A stretch of DNA of 64,000 nt from Bradyrhizobium sp. ISRA464. Its GTDB lineage: Bacteria; Pseudomonadota; Alphaproteobacteria; Rhizobiales; Xanthobacteraceae. Made by a program: the position numbers and the translations under genes. This document shows, piece by piece, positions 42,722-51,237 of this stretch. The stretch covers positions 2,604,001-2,668,000 of the forward strand of contig NZ_CP094526.1 in assembly GCF_029910095.1 (NCBI RefSeq), given 5' to 3'. Numbering within the stretch: position 1 is the stretch's first letter; each line of letters begins with the position of its first letter. The notes beneath the pieces are model-generated. The model saw only the letters and a list, made by a program, of their open reading frames with translations. It did no database searches and was not told the DNA's origin.

Positions 42722-43584
42722 TGCGCGACTTTTCCAACGATCATCGCTGGCTGTCGCTGAACACGGCCACCGTCCGCAAGCAGGGCGATCTCGTCGCCAT
42801 CATCGAGGCCTGCGCGCGCCGCGGCATCCGCGCCATCGATCCCTGGCGCGACCAGGTCGCCAGCATCGGGCTCGAACGTGCAGTGCGCGCGGTGAAGGAC
42901 GCCGGGCTTGATCTTTCCGGCTATTGCCGCGGCGGCATGTTCACGGCGGACGCCGCGCACCAGAGCGCTGTGCGCGACGACAACCGCCGCGCGGTCGACG
43001 AGGCCAAGGCGCTCGGCGCCTGCTGCATCGTGCTCGTGGTCGGCGGCCTGCCGCAATATTCACGGCCGGGCAGCACGGCGTCGAAGGACATCGCGGCGGC
43101 GCGGGCGCAGGTGCATGACGGCATCGCCGAGATGCTGGAGTATGCAAAGCAGGCGAAGCTGCCGCTCGCGATCGAGCCGCTGCATCCGGCCTATGCCGCA
43201 GACCGCGCCTGCGTGAACACCACGAAGCAGGCGCTCGACATCTGCGATGCGCTGGATCCCGGCCGCACCGGCGCGATCGGCGTCGCGCTCGACGTCTATC
43301 ACATCTGGTGGGACCCGGAGCTGAACGCCCAGATCGTGCGCGCCGGCAAGGACCGGCTGCTCGCATTCCATGTCTGCGACTGGCTGGTGCCGACCAGGGA
43401 CATGCTCAACGACCGCGGCATGATGGGCGATGGCGTGATCGACATCAAATCGGTCCGTGCTGTGGTCGAGGCGCAGGGCTTTGCCGGTTACTCGGAGATC
43501 GAGATCTTTTCCGACGACTGGTGGGGCCGTCCGATGGACGAGGTGCTGCGAACCTGCATCGAACGGCACCGGGCGGTGGTCTGA
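42721..43584 (+). CDS. Xylose-isomerase-like TIM-barrel sugar isomerase/epimerase
   Basis: A 287-residue AP-endonuclease-2/xylose-isomerase-like barrel. Metal ligands are expected in AIEPLHP (Glu), VALDVYHIWWDPE (Asp/His), FHVCDW (His) and SEIEIFSD (Glu); all of these stretches are present. ATG 42721 shares a base with the preceding stop (TGATG). Enzymes of this fold interconvert ketose/aldose or epimerise keto-sugars and commonly work beside Gfo/Idh/MocA dehydrogenases. It is the last gene of the operon and is followed by an R8 repeat. Confidence 0.9.
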   Translation: MRDFSNDHRWLSLNTATVRKQGDLVAIIEACARRGIRAIDPWRDQVASIGLERAVRAVKDAGLDLSGYCRGGMFTADAAHQSAVRDDNRRAVDEAKALGACCIVLVVGGLPQYSRPGSTASKDIAAARAQVHDGIAEMLEYAKQAKLPLAIEPLHPAYAADRACVNTTKQALDICDALDPGRTGAIGVALDVYHIWWDPELNAQIVRAGKDRLLAFHVCDWLVPTRDMLNDRGMMGDGVIDIKSVRAVVEAQGFAGYSEIEIFSDDWWGRPMDEVLRTCIERHRAVV

Positions 43585-43686
43585 CCTCATCCTGAGGAGC
43601 GGCGTTCGCGCCGCGTCTCGAAGGATGAGGCCACAGACCGGGCCTCATGGTTCGAGACGCCGCTTTGCGGCTCCTCACAATGAGGG
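43585..43686. repeat. Palindromic repeat family R8
   Basis: Contains CCTCATCCTGAGGAGC and GTCTCGAAGGATGAGG, then CCTCATGGTTCGAGAC and GCTCCTCACAATGAGG. It separates converging stops of the isomerase and the channel gene and could terminate both. Confidence 0.85.
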
Positions 43687-43693
43687 TTGAGTA

Positions 43694-44386
43694 TCACGGA
43701 TCCTGATCGCGGTGCGCGAGCTCCAGCGTGACGAGCCGCGCCAGCAGCGTTGCGGGATAGAGCTGGCCGAAGATTGCCTCGACATTGCACAGGCTGCGCG
43801 CGATGGGGTGAAGCGGCGCGACGTCGCCATAGCCTGTCGTCGTGAGCGTGGCGAACGAGAAATAGATCAGCTGGCTTGCCAGCGTCGGGCTGTCGGCGAT
43901 CTTCATTCCGGAAAACGCGGTCGGTACCAGCGTGCCGATGAAGGTGTAGAGCGCCGAGAAGATCACTGCGACCATGAGGTAGAGCAGGATCGCACCGATC
44001 ACGCGGTGATAGGTCACGCGTCCCGGCGCGAAGGTCGCGCGCGCCACCGTCACCGCCATGGTGACGCCGACGATCAGCCAGGAGCCGGCGAACAGGTTGA
44101 GGTCGAGGATCGAAGGCGAGCGCAGCCGAAAGATCGCGCCGACCACGATCATCGCGAGCGCGACGAGCATGGCGACCACCGCGAACGCGCTGCCCGACAT
44201 CACGAACACGCCCGCTACCAGGAACAGCGCCAGCAGTAGTTCGAAGATCTGGAACTCGAACAGGCCGAGCGCCTGCAGCGGCGCCACCACGAACATCATG
44301 ATCAGGATCAGGACGGTGAGCACCGTCAGCAGGGAATCGCCCCAGCGCTCGCGCAGCTCACTGATGCTCATCCAACCGCGCTTCAT
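43694..44386 (-). CDS. Two-TM-pore potassium channel-like membrane protein
   Basis: A 230-residue inner-membrane protein with about six hydrophobic segments and a C-terminal pore module. The selectivity filter TTTGYGD is at 182-188 between the last two segments (Ion_trans_2 fold). No RCK or cyclic-nucleotide domain follows; the protein ends about 40 residues after the filter. ATG 44386 (MKRGW) is the most plausible start, with 44407 and 44371 as alternatives. Selective potassium conduction is likely from the filter. It is monocistronic and regulation is unknown. Confidence 0.87.
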   Translation of the reverse strand: MKRGWMSISELRERWGDSLLTVLTVLILIMMFVVAPLQALGLFEFQIFELLLALFLVAGVFVMSGSAFAVVAMLVALAMIVVGAIFRLRSPSILDLNLFAGSWLIVGVTMAVTVARATFAPGRVTYHRVIGAILLYLMVAVIFSALYTFIGTLVPTAFSGMKIADSPTLASQLIYFSFATLTTTGYGDVAPLHPIARSLCNVEAIFGQLYPATLLARLVTLELAHRDQDP

Positions 44387-44518
44387 TCCTGCCCCGTCAT
44401 TCGGCATGACATCAGGATGCCGGTGCCAAACATTGCTGCGCGGCGGCCGCAAAGGCAATGCGGAGGATTGGCATCGCGCGGGCACGCCCGCCGGCGGTCT
44501 CAGCGCATGCCGGCCGCC

Positions 44519-46384
44519 TCAGTGGCTCGCGACCTGTTGCAGCGTGTTGAAGCGTGCTTTCTGCTCGCTGCTCAGCGTGGCGTAGAACTCGTCCAGCGCA
44601 GGCTCGATCAGCCTGGCGGCCTTCTGCATGGCCTCGAGCCGGTGCTGCATCGCCTCCAGCCGGCCGACCGGCGTCAGCGGCACGTCGTTCGGGCAGGCCG
44701 CCTGCAGGTCCGCGATGGCTTTTGTGGTCGCATCGCTCAGGCGCTCGAGCGCGTCCTTCTGCTTGCCCGCCGGATGAAGCGAGGCCTCGATCCTGTTGAT
44801 CGGCAGTTGGGCCAGGTCGGATTTCGAATCGCCGCAATTCCCGGATTGCGCAGCCGCTTCCTGCTGTTGCTGCGAACGCTCGCCGACATGCGGGCCGAGG
44901 GCATTGAAGCGGGCCTGTTGCTCGTCGCTGAGCGAGTTGTAGAAATTCTCCAGCGCGGGCCGCACGATCTTGATCGCCTCGAGCGTCGCGCTGATGCGGT
45001 TCAGCATCGACCGCAACCGGCCGGGTGGCGTCAGGGCATAGCTGTCCGTGCAGGAGTCCTTGAAGACATCGGCAGCCTTCGCTGCGGCAGTCTTCAAGTC
45101 GTCGAGCAGGGCGCGCTGCTCCTGGTTCGGCCGTACCGCCCGCGCGATGTCGGCAAGCGGCCAGGCCGTGACGCCCTTGTCCGGTTCTCCGCAGAGCTGC
45201 TTGATGGCCTGCGGGCTCGTCTCGGCGCGTTGGCGGGACCGATAGCGGCCTGCGGTCGCCGGATAGTTGCCAGGATAGATGCTGGCATAGGCGGAGTAGG
45301 GACTGCTGGTGTCCCAGAACACGGTGTCGACGAAGTCGTCGTAGGCGTAGGCCCAATAGCTGGGCTCGTAGGCATAGGACCAGAACGTGTAGTCAAAAAT
45401 GTCCGAATAAGCGTAAGGCCAGAACACCGGGCCAAGCCACGCCACGAACACCGCGCGGTGGCCGCGTCGCCAGGAATGCCGGGGTGCCCAGCCGCCTTGG
45501 CGCGCGACAAGCGCCGCCTGGGCTTGCGCTCCCGCCTGCTCGCGGAAGTGTGCGGCAAATCGCTCGCGCTGAGCCGCCTGCGTCGCGGCGGTGGTCGCGG
45601 CCGCGACTCCGACCGTCGTCGCCGCCAGACCCAATCGCTGCTGGCGAGCAAGGTCGGCTTGCTGTGCGCGCTGCTCGCGTTGCAGCAGGCGGTTCTGCGC
45701 CTGTAGTGCCCGGTCATGGACGCGTTGCGCGCGCACGCCTTCGACCTTTTGCGACTGCAACTGCTGCACGCGTTGCTGCAGCCGATCGATCCGGGTCTGC
45801 CGCTCCGCGGTCTGGCGCGAGAGCGTCTCACGCTGCCGCTGCTGCGCCGTCTGCTGGCGCTGCTGGATCAACTGTTGACGCTGTTGCGCGCGCTGTTGAA
45901 TCCGCTCCGTCGGCGACGGCCGCTCGCTCAAGCGCGACGGCGGGCTCGGTCGTGACGGCGCGGCCAAATGGGGAGCCGGGCGCCGCGGCGGTGCCCCACG
46001 CCGGAATTCGGGTCGAGGCATTGCGACGCGCGGCGCGGCGATATGGGGAGCCCGGCGCGGCGACGGGGCGGCGAAACGCGGTGCCGGGCGCGGCGCCATC
46101 GCCGGTCGCTGCGGCGCACGGAACGCAGGTGCGGCCGGCCGAGCCATTGCGGGTGGCCGAGCCATTGCAGGCGGTCTAGCCATTGCAGGCGGCCTAGCCA
46201 TTGCGGGAGGGGCGGCGCGCGCCATCGGAGCGGCAGGACGCGCCATCGCGGGCGGTGCGGCCGGTCTTGCCGCCAGTCCCGGCGGCACACCCTTTCCATG
46301 TGGCTGGGCGGATGCGCCGCCGCTCGCCACCAGCATCGAAACACCAATCAAAAATACGACAAAGCGAACGCTCCGGGGAAGCAT
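44519..46384 (-). CDS. Secreted Pro/Ala-Arg-rich, twin LTXXQ-motif protein (paralogue 2)
   Basis: A 621-residue envelope protein with the same plan as the one at 14907. It has a signal peptide (MLPRSVRFVVFLIGVSMLV), a Pro/Ala/Arg tract with MARPPA repeats, a Gln/Arg-rich coiled-coil-like stretch (RIQQRAQQRQQLIQQRQQ), an aromatic block with GPVFWPYAYSDIFDY, and two helical domains. Both domains have cysteines 47 residues apart and an LSDEQ or LSSEQ motif 40 residues after the second cysteine. ATG 46384 is chosen because the signal peptide starts there and GGAGAG precedes it. Function is unknown; the LTXXQ relation suggests a periplasmic chaperone or stress-sensing role. Confidence 0.85.
   Translation of the reverse strand: MLPRSVRFVVFLIGVSMLVASGGASAQPHGKGVPPGLAARPAAPPAMARPAAPMARAAPPAMARPPAMARPPAMARPPAMARPAAPAFRAPQRPAMAPRPAPRFAAPSPRRAPHIAAPRVAMPRPEFRRGAPPRRPAPHLAAPSRPSPPSRLSERPSPTERIQQRAQQRQQLIQQRQQTAQQRQRETLSRQTAERQTRIDRLQQRVQQLQSQKVEGVRAQRVHDRALQAQNRLLQREQRAQQADLARQQRLGLAATTVGVAAATTAATQAAQRERFAAHFREQAGAQAQAALVARQGGWAPRHSWRRGHRAVFVAWLGPVFWPYAYSDIFDYTFWSYAYEPSYWAYAYDDFVDTVFWDTSSPYSAYASIYPGNYPATAGRYRSRQRAETSPQAIKQLCGEPDKGVTAWPLADIARAVRPNQEQRALLDDLKTAAAKAADVFKDSCTDSYALTPPGRLRSMLNRISATLEAIKIVRPALENFYNSLSDEQQARFNALGPHVGERSQQQQEAAAQSGNCGDSKSDLAQLPINRIEASLHPAGKQKDALERLSDATTKAIADLQAACPNDVPLTPVGRLEAMQHRLEAMQKAARLIEPALDEFYATLSSEQKARFNTLQQVASH
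46143..46214. repeat. 18-bp tandem repeat inside LTXXQ paralogue 2
   Basis: Four near-identical units beginning GCCATTGCGGGTGGCCGA (46143), GCCATTGCAGGCGGTCTA (46161), GCCATTGCAGGCGGCCTA (46179) and GCCATTGCGGGAGGGGCG (46197). They encode the six-residue MARPPA-type repeat of the low-complexity linker and can vary in number without shifting frame. Confidence 0.9.
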
Positions 46385-46493
46385 GAGCGTAGCTCTCCGT
46401 TCACCAGTCGCCCGCAGCACTTTAACGCACAGACGTCGGAATCGTTCGTTGTTGGTCAGAGCCAGCGTTGCGGTCTTCCGACGCAGGGAACCG

Positions 46494-47708
46494 TCAGGAG
46501 ACATCCTGCGTGAGTGCAGCCGCGATCCGCTCCAGTGCCCAGTCGACCTGTTCGCCCGTGATCACCAGCGGCGGGGCGATGCGGATGGTGTGCTCGTGGG
46601 TGTCCTTGGCGAGGATGCCGCGCGCCTGCAGCGCCAGGCAGTAGCGGCGGGCACCGCCGGCCTCCGGGTGAAGCTCGATCGCGAGCATCAGGCCGCGCCC
46701 GCGCACCTCGCGGATCACGTTGGCGCGGATGTCCTCTAGTCCTGCAAGAAAACGCGAGCCCTGTTGCGCAGCGTTCTCGATCATCCCGTCCTCGATCAGC
46801 ACGCGCAGCGCCGCGCGCGCCACCGCGCAGGCCAACGGGTTGCCGCCGAAGGTCGAGCCGTGCTGGCCGGGCCGCAACGTGCCGAGCACGGCGTTGTTGG
46901 AAAGCACGGCAGACACCGGATAGAAGCCGCCCGACAGTGCCTTGCCGAGCAGCGTCACGTCGGCCTCGATGCCTTCGTGCTGCTCGGCGAGCAGCTTGCC
47001 GGTGCGGCCGAGCCCGGTCTGGATTTCGTCGAGCACGAGCATCACATTGTGCGCGGTGCACAGTTCGCGCACACGGGTGAAATAGCCCGGCGGGGGAATG
47101 ATGACGCCGGCCTCACCCTGGATCGGCTCGACCAGGAAGGCCGCGGTGTTCGGCGTGATCGCCTGCTCGAGCGCTGTGGCGTCGCCGAACGGGATGATCC
47201 TGAAGCCCGGTGCGAACGGGCCGAAATGGTCGCGCGTCGCCGGATCGGTCGAGAACCCGACGATGCCGAGCGTGCGTCCGTGGAAATTATTGGCGCAGAC
47301 GATGATCTCGGCCTGCCCGTCCGGCACGCCCTTGACCTCATAGGCCCATTTGCGCACCGTCTTGATCGCGCTCTCCACCGCCTCGGCGCCGCTGTTCATC
47401 GGCAGCACCTTGTGCGAGCCGGTCAGCTCCGCGAGCTCGCGGTAGAAGGGAGCGAGCTGGTCGTTATGGAAGGCGCGCGAGGTCAGCGTCAGCCGGCGCG
47501 CCTGCTCGACCATCGCTGCCAGGATCTTCGGATGGCAGTGACCCTGGCTCACCGCCGAATAGGCGGAGAGACAGTCGAGATAGCGGTTGCCGTCGGTGTC
47601 CCAGACCCAGACGCCTTCGCCGCGGGACAGCACGACCCCGATCGGCTCGTAATTGTAGGTGCCAAAGCGTGCTTCGGTTGCGAGGAAGTCGGTGACCGAT
47701 GCGCTCAT
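46494..47708 (-). CDS. rocD: Ornithine--oxo-acid aminotransferase
   Basis: A 404-residue class III PLP aminotransferase. The N-terminal [19 protein letters not shown] matches ornithine aminotransferases. Cofactor site residues lie in [14 protein letters not shown], the acid in [13 protein letters not shown] and the Schiff-base lysine in [13 protein letters not shown]. It converts ornithine and 2-oxoglutarate to glutamate semialdehyde and glutamate in the cytoplasm. No arginase or proline gene is adjacent. The gene lies upstream of and co-directional with LTXXQ paralogue 2 (109-base gap), but shared transcription is uncertain. Confidence 0.94.
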   Translation of the reverse strand: MSASVTDFLATEARFGTYNYEPIGVVLSRGEGVWVWDTDGNRYLDCLSAYSAVSQGHCHPKILAAMVEQARRLTLTSRAFHNDQLAPFYRELAELTGSHKVLPMNSGAEAVESAIKTVRKWAYEVKGVPDGQAEIIVCANNFHGRTLGIVGFSTDPATRDHFGPFAPGFRIIPFGDATALEQAITPNTAAFLVEPIQGEAGVIIPPPGYFTRVRELCTAHNVMLVLDEIQTGLGRTGKLLAEQHEGIEADVTLLGKALSGGFYPVSAVLSNNAVLGTLRPGQHGSTFGGNPLACAVARAALRVLIEDGMIENAAQQGSRFLAGLEDIRANVIREVRGRGLMLAIELHPEAGGARRYCLALQARGILAKDTHEHTIRIAPPLVITGEQVDWALERIAAALTQDVS

Positions 47709-47814
47709 CCTGCGTCACTCCCGCTGCAGCGCACTGGACAGAACGCCGGTGCGCCCGTGACCGTAATGTGGGCATCAGCCCGCCCGCGGGGAAGTGGGCT
47801 TGGCCGCAAATGTC

Positions 47815-49038
47815 CTAGCCGTTGATGCAGCAGGGCACGCTGAGAAAGCCGCGGAAGCGCACCCGGCCGCCGCGCACCGGCTCGCCGTCGAGTCCATAGT
47901 TCGGAAAGCGCTTAAGGAAGCGCGAGATCGCGATCGCGCCCTCGAGCCGCGCCAGCGCCATCCCGGCGCATTGATGCGCGCCGGTGCCGAAGGCGAGATG
48001 GCGGTTCGGCGTGCGCGCGACGTCGAAGCGTTCAGGATCGGGGAATTGTGCGGGGTCGCGGTTGGCAGCGCCGATGCACAGCGTGACAAGCGTGCCGGCC
48101 GGCATCCTGATGCCGCCAAGCTCGATCTCTTCCACGATCATGCGGTTGCCGAGCTGGTTCGAGCTCTCGTAGCGCAGCATTTCCTCGACCGCGGTCTTGA
48201 TCAGGTCAGGCTGTGCGATCAGGCGCTTCTTCTGGTCGGGGTGTTCGTGGAGTGCCACGAGCCCGTTGCCGATCAGATTGGTCGTGGTCTCGTGGCCGGC
48301 GTTGAGCAGGAAGATGCAGTTGTGCAGCAGCTCCTTTGCCGTCAATCGCTCGCCATTGTCTTCACCCTGGATCAGCCGTGTCAGCACGTCGCGGTCGGGA
48401 TTGCCGGGCCTGGCGCGGCGGCGTTCGACGAGGGTTTCGAGATAGGCGAGGAAATCCTTCACGGCTCTGTTGCCGCGGTCGAACGCCTCCTCGCCGATTA
48501 CCGGCTCCAGCGCGCCCAAAATCGCCAGCGACCAGTCGCGCAACGGCTCGCGCTCGTCGCGCGGCACATCGAGCAGATTGCCGATCACCTCGACCGGGAT
48601 CGCGGAGGCGAAATCGCCGATCAGCTCGAAGCGCTGCTTCGCGGCGATGCGGTCTAGCAGGCTGTCCACCAGCGCGATCAAATCCGGCTCCATGCCGGCA
48701 ATTGCCCGCGGCGACAGCGCGCCCATGATCAGTCTCCGCACGCGGGTGTGCGCCGGCGGATCGTTGAAGACGAGGCTAGTCGTGTGGTGCTCGTAGAGCA
48801 GAGAGTCGCCGTATTTCGGCAAGAACTCCTTCTTCTTGTCGGAAGAGAAGGCCTTGGTGTTCTTGTAGGCGGTGACGAGGTCGTCGTAGCGGGTCAGGAA
48901 GTAGCAGCCGTTCGGCATCCGCTTCACCGGCGCGTTCTCCCGCAGCGCACGATAGGTCGGGTAGGGGTTCGCGTAGAAGTCCGGCGTCAGTCTTTCGAGG
49001 TCGAAACGATCGGACAGCTCTCGCGCCTGCACATCCAT
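47815..49038 (-). CDS. Cytochrome P450
   Basis: A 407-residue soluble bacterial P450. The I-helix oxygen-binding motif is AGHETTT, ExxR lies in EEMLRYES, and the heme loop FGTGAHQCAG has the thiolate C357. There is no membrane anchor, so it should be served by a soluble ferredoxin and reductase. It diverges from the split thiamine decarboxylase across a 311-base gap with an R5 repeat. The ferredoxin reductase at 28175 could be its electron source, but that is only inference. Substrate unknown. ATG 49038 fits family length. Confidence 0.94.
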   Translation of the reverse strand: MDVQARELSDRFDLERLTPDFYANPYPTYRALRENAPVKRMPNGCYFLTRYDDLVTAYKNTKAFSSDKKKEFLPKYGDSLLYEHHTTSLVFNDPPAHTRVRRLIMGALSPRAIAGMEPDLIALVDSLLDRIAAKQRFELIGDFASAIPVEVIGNLLDVPRDEREPLRDWSLAILGALEPVIGEEAFDRGNRAVKDFLAYLETLVERRRARPGNPDRDVLTRLIQGEDNGERLTAKELLHNCIFLLNAGHETTTNLIGNGLVALHEHPDQKKRLIAQPDLIKTAVEEMLRYESSNQLGNRMIVEEIELGGIRMPAGTLVTLCIGAANRDPAQFPDPERFDVARTPNRHLAFGTGAHQCAGMALARLEGAIAISRFLKRFPNYGLDGEPVRGGRVRFRGFLSVPCCING

Positions 49039-49141
49039 GCCGAATGCCCAATCTGATTAGTTTCAGTTGCAACTATCGTAAGCCGCGTCCCGCCGCCGCG
49101 CAACACAATTTGCGGTGCGTCCGGGACACTTCGCCGCACGC

Positions 49142-49245
49142 CAGAGCGTTTTCAGGCGAAGTGGATACCGGTTGCGTGAAGAAAAACGCGTCCAAACAAG
49201 ATTGGAGAGCTTCGGTGTTGCTTCAATCAGAACCGAAAAGCGCTC
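49142..49245. repeat. Dispersed repeat family R5, copy 3
   Basis: Contains CAGAGCGTTTTCAGGCGAAG, TGGATACCGGTTGCGTGAAG and CTTCAATCAGAACCGAAAAG. It lies in the 311-base divergent gap between the P450 and the decarboxylase genes. Nothing else is evident there beyond presumed promoters. Confidence 0.8.
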
Positions 49246-49349
49246 GTGCGGTGCGAGTAAATCGCAGAGCCATATGCGGTTTTGCGCTTTGATGAAGCGC
49301 GCGCGCCCCACTAGAGTCCCGGCCAAACAGTCTTAAACCGGAAACGCCG

Positions 49350-49883
49350 ATGCATGCCCGTGCCGAGACCGTGGCCTCCTGGCCCGAGGAGATCTTTTCG
49401 ATATTGCAGCGCTTCGACGTGCGCCAGGTGCCCTATGTGCCGGATGCCGGCCATTCGCAGCTGATCGAGCGCGTGCTCGGCTCGTCCTCGATGCGCGGTG
49501 TCGCGCTGACGACCGAGGAGGAGGGCGTCGCGTTGCTCGCGGGCGCCTGGGCGGGCGGCCAGCGCGGCGTGCTGCTGATGCAGTCGAGCGGGGTCGGCAA
49601 CTGTATCAACATGCTGTCCTTGGTGCAGATCTTCCGCTTGCCCTTCTTCACCCTGGTAACGATGCGCGGCGAATGGGGCGAATTCAATCCCTGGCAGGTG
49701 CCGATGGGCTCGAGCACCCAGGCAGTCCTCGAACTGTCCGGCATCAAGGTCCTGCGCGCCTCGCACCCGGATGAGGTGCGGGAGGTCGTCGAGGCCGGCG
49801 CCGCCCAGGCCTACAACGCCTGCACGCCAACCGCCGTCCTGCTGTCACAGCGCCTGATCGGGGCAAAGGTCTTCACCAAATGA
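49350..49883 (+). CDS. TPP-dependent decarboxylase, pyrimidine-binding subunit (ComD/phosphonopyruvate decarboxylase-like)
   Basis: A 177-residue protein equal to the N-terminal (PYR) domain of thiamine enzymes. TTEEEGVALLAGAWAGG contains the conserved glutamate that activates TPP, and GVLLMQSSGVGNCINML follows as in sulfopyruvate decarboxylase alpha. The partner PP domain is the next gene, overlapped by four bases, so the pair forms a split 2-oxo-acid decarboxylase. Sulfopyruvate and phosphonopyruvate decarboxylases are the characterised split or related enzymes. No sulfonate or phosphonate genes lie beside it, so the substrate is open. Confidence 0.87.
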   Translation: MHARAETVASWPEEIFSILQRFDVRQVPYVPDAGHSQLIERVLGSSSMRGVALTTEEEGVALLAGAWAGGQRGVLLMQSSGVGNCINMLSLVQIFRLPFFTLVTMRGEWGEFNPWQVPMGSSTQAVLELSGIKVLRASHPDEVREVVEAGAAQAYNACTPTAVLLSQRLIGAKVFTK

Positions 49884-50470
49884 GCAAAGCCAATCTCCTC
49901 GACCGCCGGGCCGTCGTTTCGCAACTGCTCAAGGACCGCAAGGGCGCCATCGCCGTCGGCGGCCTCGGCGCCTCCACCTACGACATCGCCGCCGCCGGCG
50001 ACCACGACCGCAACTTCTATCTGTGGGGCGGCATGGGCGGCGCCGTGATGATCGGGCTCGGGCTCGCGCTGGCGCAGCCGACGCTGCCGGTGGTGGTGAT
50101 CACCGGCGACGGCGAGATGCTGATGGGCATGGGCAGCCTCGCCACCGTCGGCCTGCAGCAGCCCAAGAACCTCTCGATCATCGTGCTCGACAATGAGGCC
50201 TATGGCGAGACCGGCGGCCAGGCGAGCCATACCGGAGCGACGGCCGATCTGGTCGGCGTTGCCAAAGCGTGTGGAATCAAGGATACGAGCAACATCACGA
50301 CCCTGGCCGAGGTCGAGGCGTTTGCCTCGTCTTTACAAGATGTTACGGCCGGGCCGCGGTTCGCTAGCGTGAAGATCGACGGCGCCAATCTGGAGCGCGT
50401 GCTGTCCAGCCGCGACGGCACCTACATCGTTAACCGCATCCGGGGCTCTCTCGGGCACACTCCGATATAA
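49880..50470 (+). CDS. TPP-dependent decarboxylase, pyrophosphate-binding subunit (ComE-like)
   Basis: A 196-residue protein equal to the C-terminal (PP) domain. The TPP/Mg motif begins GDGEMLMGMGSL and ends with the metal asparagine in IVLDNEAYGETGGQ. GGLGASTYDIAAAGDH and FYLWGGMGGA match the sulfopyruvate/phosphonopyruvate decarboxylase group. Start ATG 49880 overlaps the alpha stop (ATGA), so the two chains are translated in equal amounts and should assemble. The TetR gene of the efflux operon follows after 64 bases with its own promoter. Confidence 0.88.
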   Translation: MSKANLLDRRAVVSQLLKDRKGAIAVGGLGASTYDIAAAGDHDRNFYLWGGMGGAVMIGLGLALAQPTLPVVVITGDGEMLMGMGSLATVGLQQPKNLSIIVLDNEAYGETGGQASHTGATADLVGVAKACGIKDTSNITTLAEVEAFASSLQDVTAGPRFASVKIDGANLERVLSSRDGTYIVNRIRGSLGHTPI

Positions 50471-50496
50471 AACGGCTTTCGCGGTGCGATAGAACC

Positions 50497-50527
50497 TTGA
50501 CATCTGGTAAGGTGAGTGATTACTCAC
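50497..50527 (+). promoter_or_regulatory. Promoter with overlapping TetR-type operator
   Basis: A perfect -35 TTGACA (50497-50502) is followed 17 bases later by TTACTC (50520-50525) as a weak -10. The dyad GTGAGT-GATT-ACTCAC (50512-50527) covers the -10. This is a good site for autorepression by the TetR protein whose gene starts eight bases downstream, and for control of the whole efflux operon. Confidence 0.65.
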
Positions 50528-50534
50528 GACCCAA

Positions 50535-51236
50535 ATGTCTACCTTACGCATGACGAGTGACTTGCGGCGTCAGTTGATACTGAGCGCCGCAAAGCGGTGT
50601 TTCGCCCGCAACGGCTTCGCCGGCACCACGACAAAGAGCGTGGCGGCCGCGGCTGCCATTTCGGAAGGGCTGTTGTTCAAGCACTTCCCCTCGAAGGCGG
50701 CGCTGTACGCCGAGATCCTCGCCGAGGAGTGCGAGGCGGATCCGGACCTTGTGCACCTGCTCGGGCAGGAACCGTCGACCGCGACGCTGGTCGAGCTGGT
50801 GGAGGGCATGGTCGGCCACTTCATGCAGCTTCGCAACGCGCCAGACCAGGAAGAGGCGCAGCGCCTGCGGCTGATGGTGACAAGCCATCTCGACGATGGC
50901 GAGTTCGCACGCCTTCTCTATGACAAGGTCGGCAAGCTGATCGGGCCGACCTTTGCCGCCTCGATCGAGCGCGCGATTGCCGCGGGCGACGCGGCTCGGA
51001 TCGGCGGCGAGCCGCTCAACCTGTTCTGGTTCGCCCATCACACCGTGCTGATGGGAGCGCTCACGCAGCTCCCTGCGACACCATGTCTCTCCTACGGCGA
51101 GGCCGCCGCCGCCGAGCGGCAGCTTTGCCAGTTCATCCTTCGCGGTATCGGACTTACCGAAGCCGCAATTGCCACACATTTGGGCCGCCAGCCGTCACCG
51201 GGTCAGGGAAAGTCGGTAACTGCAGAAAGTGCATGA
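50535..51236 (+). CDS. TetR/AcrR-family regulator of the RND efflux operon
   Basis: A 233-residue TetR repressor. The HTH is at about residues 8-55 (RRQLILSAAKRCFARNGFAGTTTKSVAAAAAISEGLLFKHFPSKAALY, with the recognition helix in ISEGLLFKHF). The remainder is a helical ligand domain. It is the first gene of an operon with a membrane-fusion protein and RND pump, the standard layout for a local drug-sensing repressor. The stop overlaps or abuts the next start. The dyad GTGAGTGATTACTCAC upstream is its probable operator. Inducer unknown. Confidence 0.93.
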   Translation: MSTLRMTSDLRRQLILSAAKRCFARNGFAGTTTKSVAAAAAISEGLLFKHFPSKAALYAEILAEECEADPDLVHLLGQEPSTATLVELVEGMVGHFMQLRNAPDQEEAQRLRLMVTSHLDDGEFARLLYDKVGKLIGPTFAASIERAIAAGDAARIGGEPLNLFWFAHHTVLMGALTQLPATPCLSYGEAAAAERQLCQFILRGIGLTEAAIATHLGRQPSPGQGKSVTAESA

Positions 51237-51237
51237 C

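Noticed and set aside
47815-49038. Assigning the P450 as partner of the ferredoxin reductase at 28175
   Set aside because: They are 18 kb apart with no ferredoxin gene by either; the match is plausible but unsupported, so it is mentioned only as a possibility.
49350-50470. Linking the sulfopyruvate-decarboxylase-like pair with the NitT/TauT transporter at 35747 as one sulfonate pathway
   Set aside because: About 6 kb of unrelated genes on the opposite strand intervene, and the transporter operon has its own set of sugar-type enzymes.
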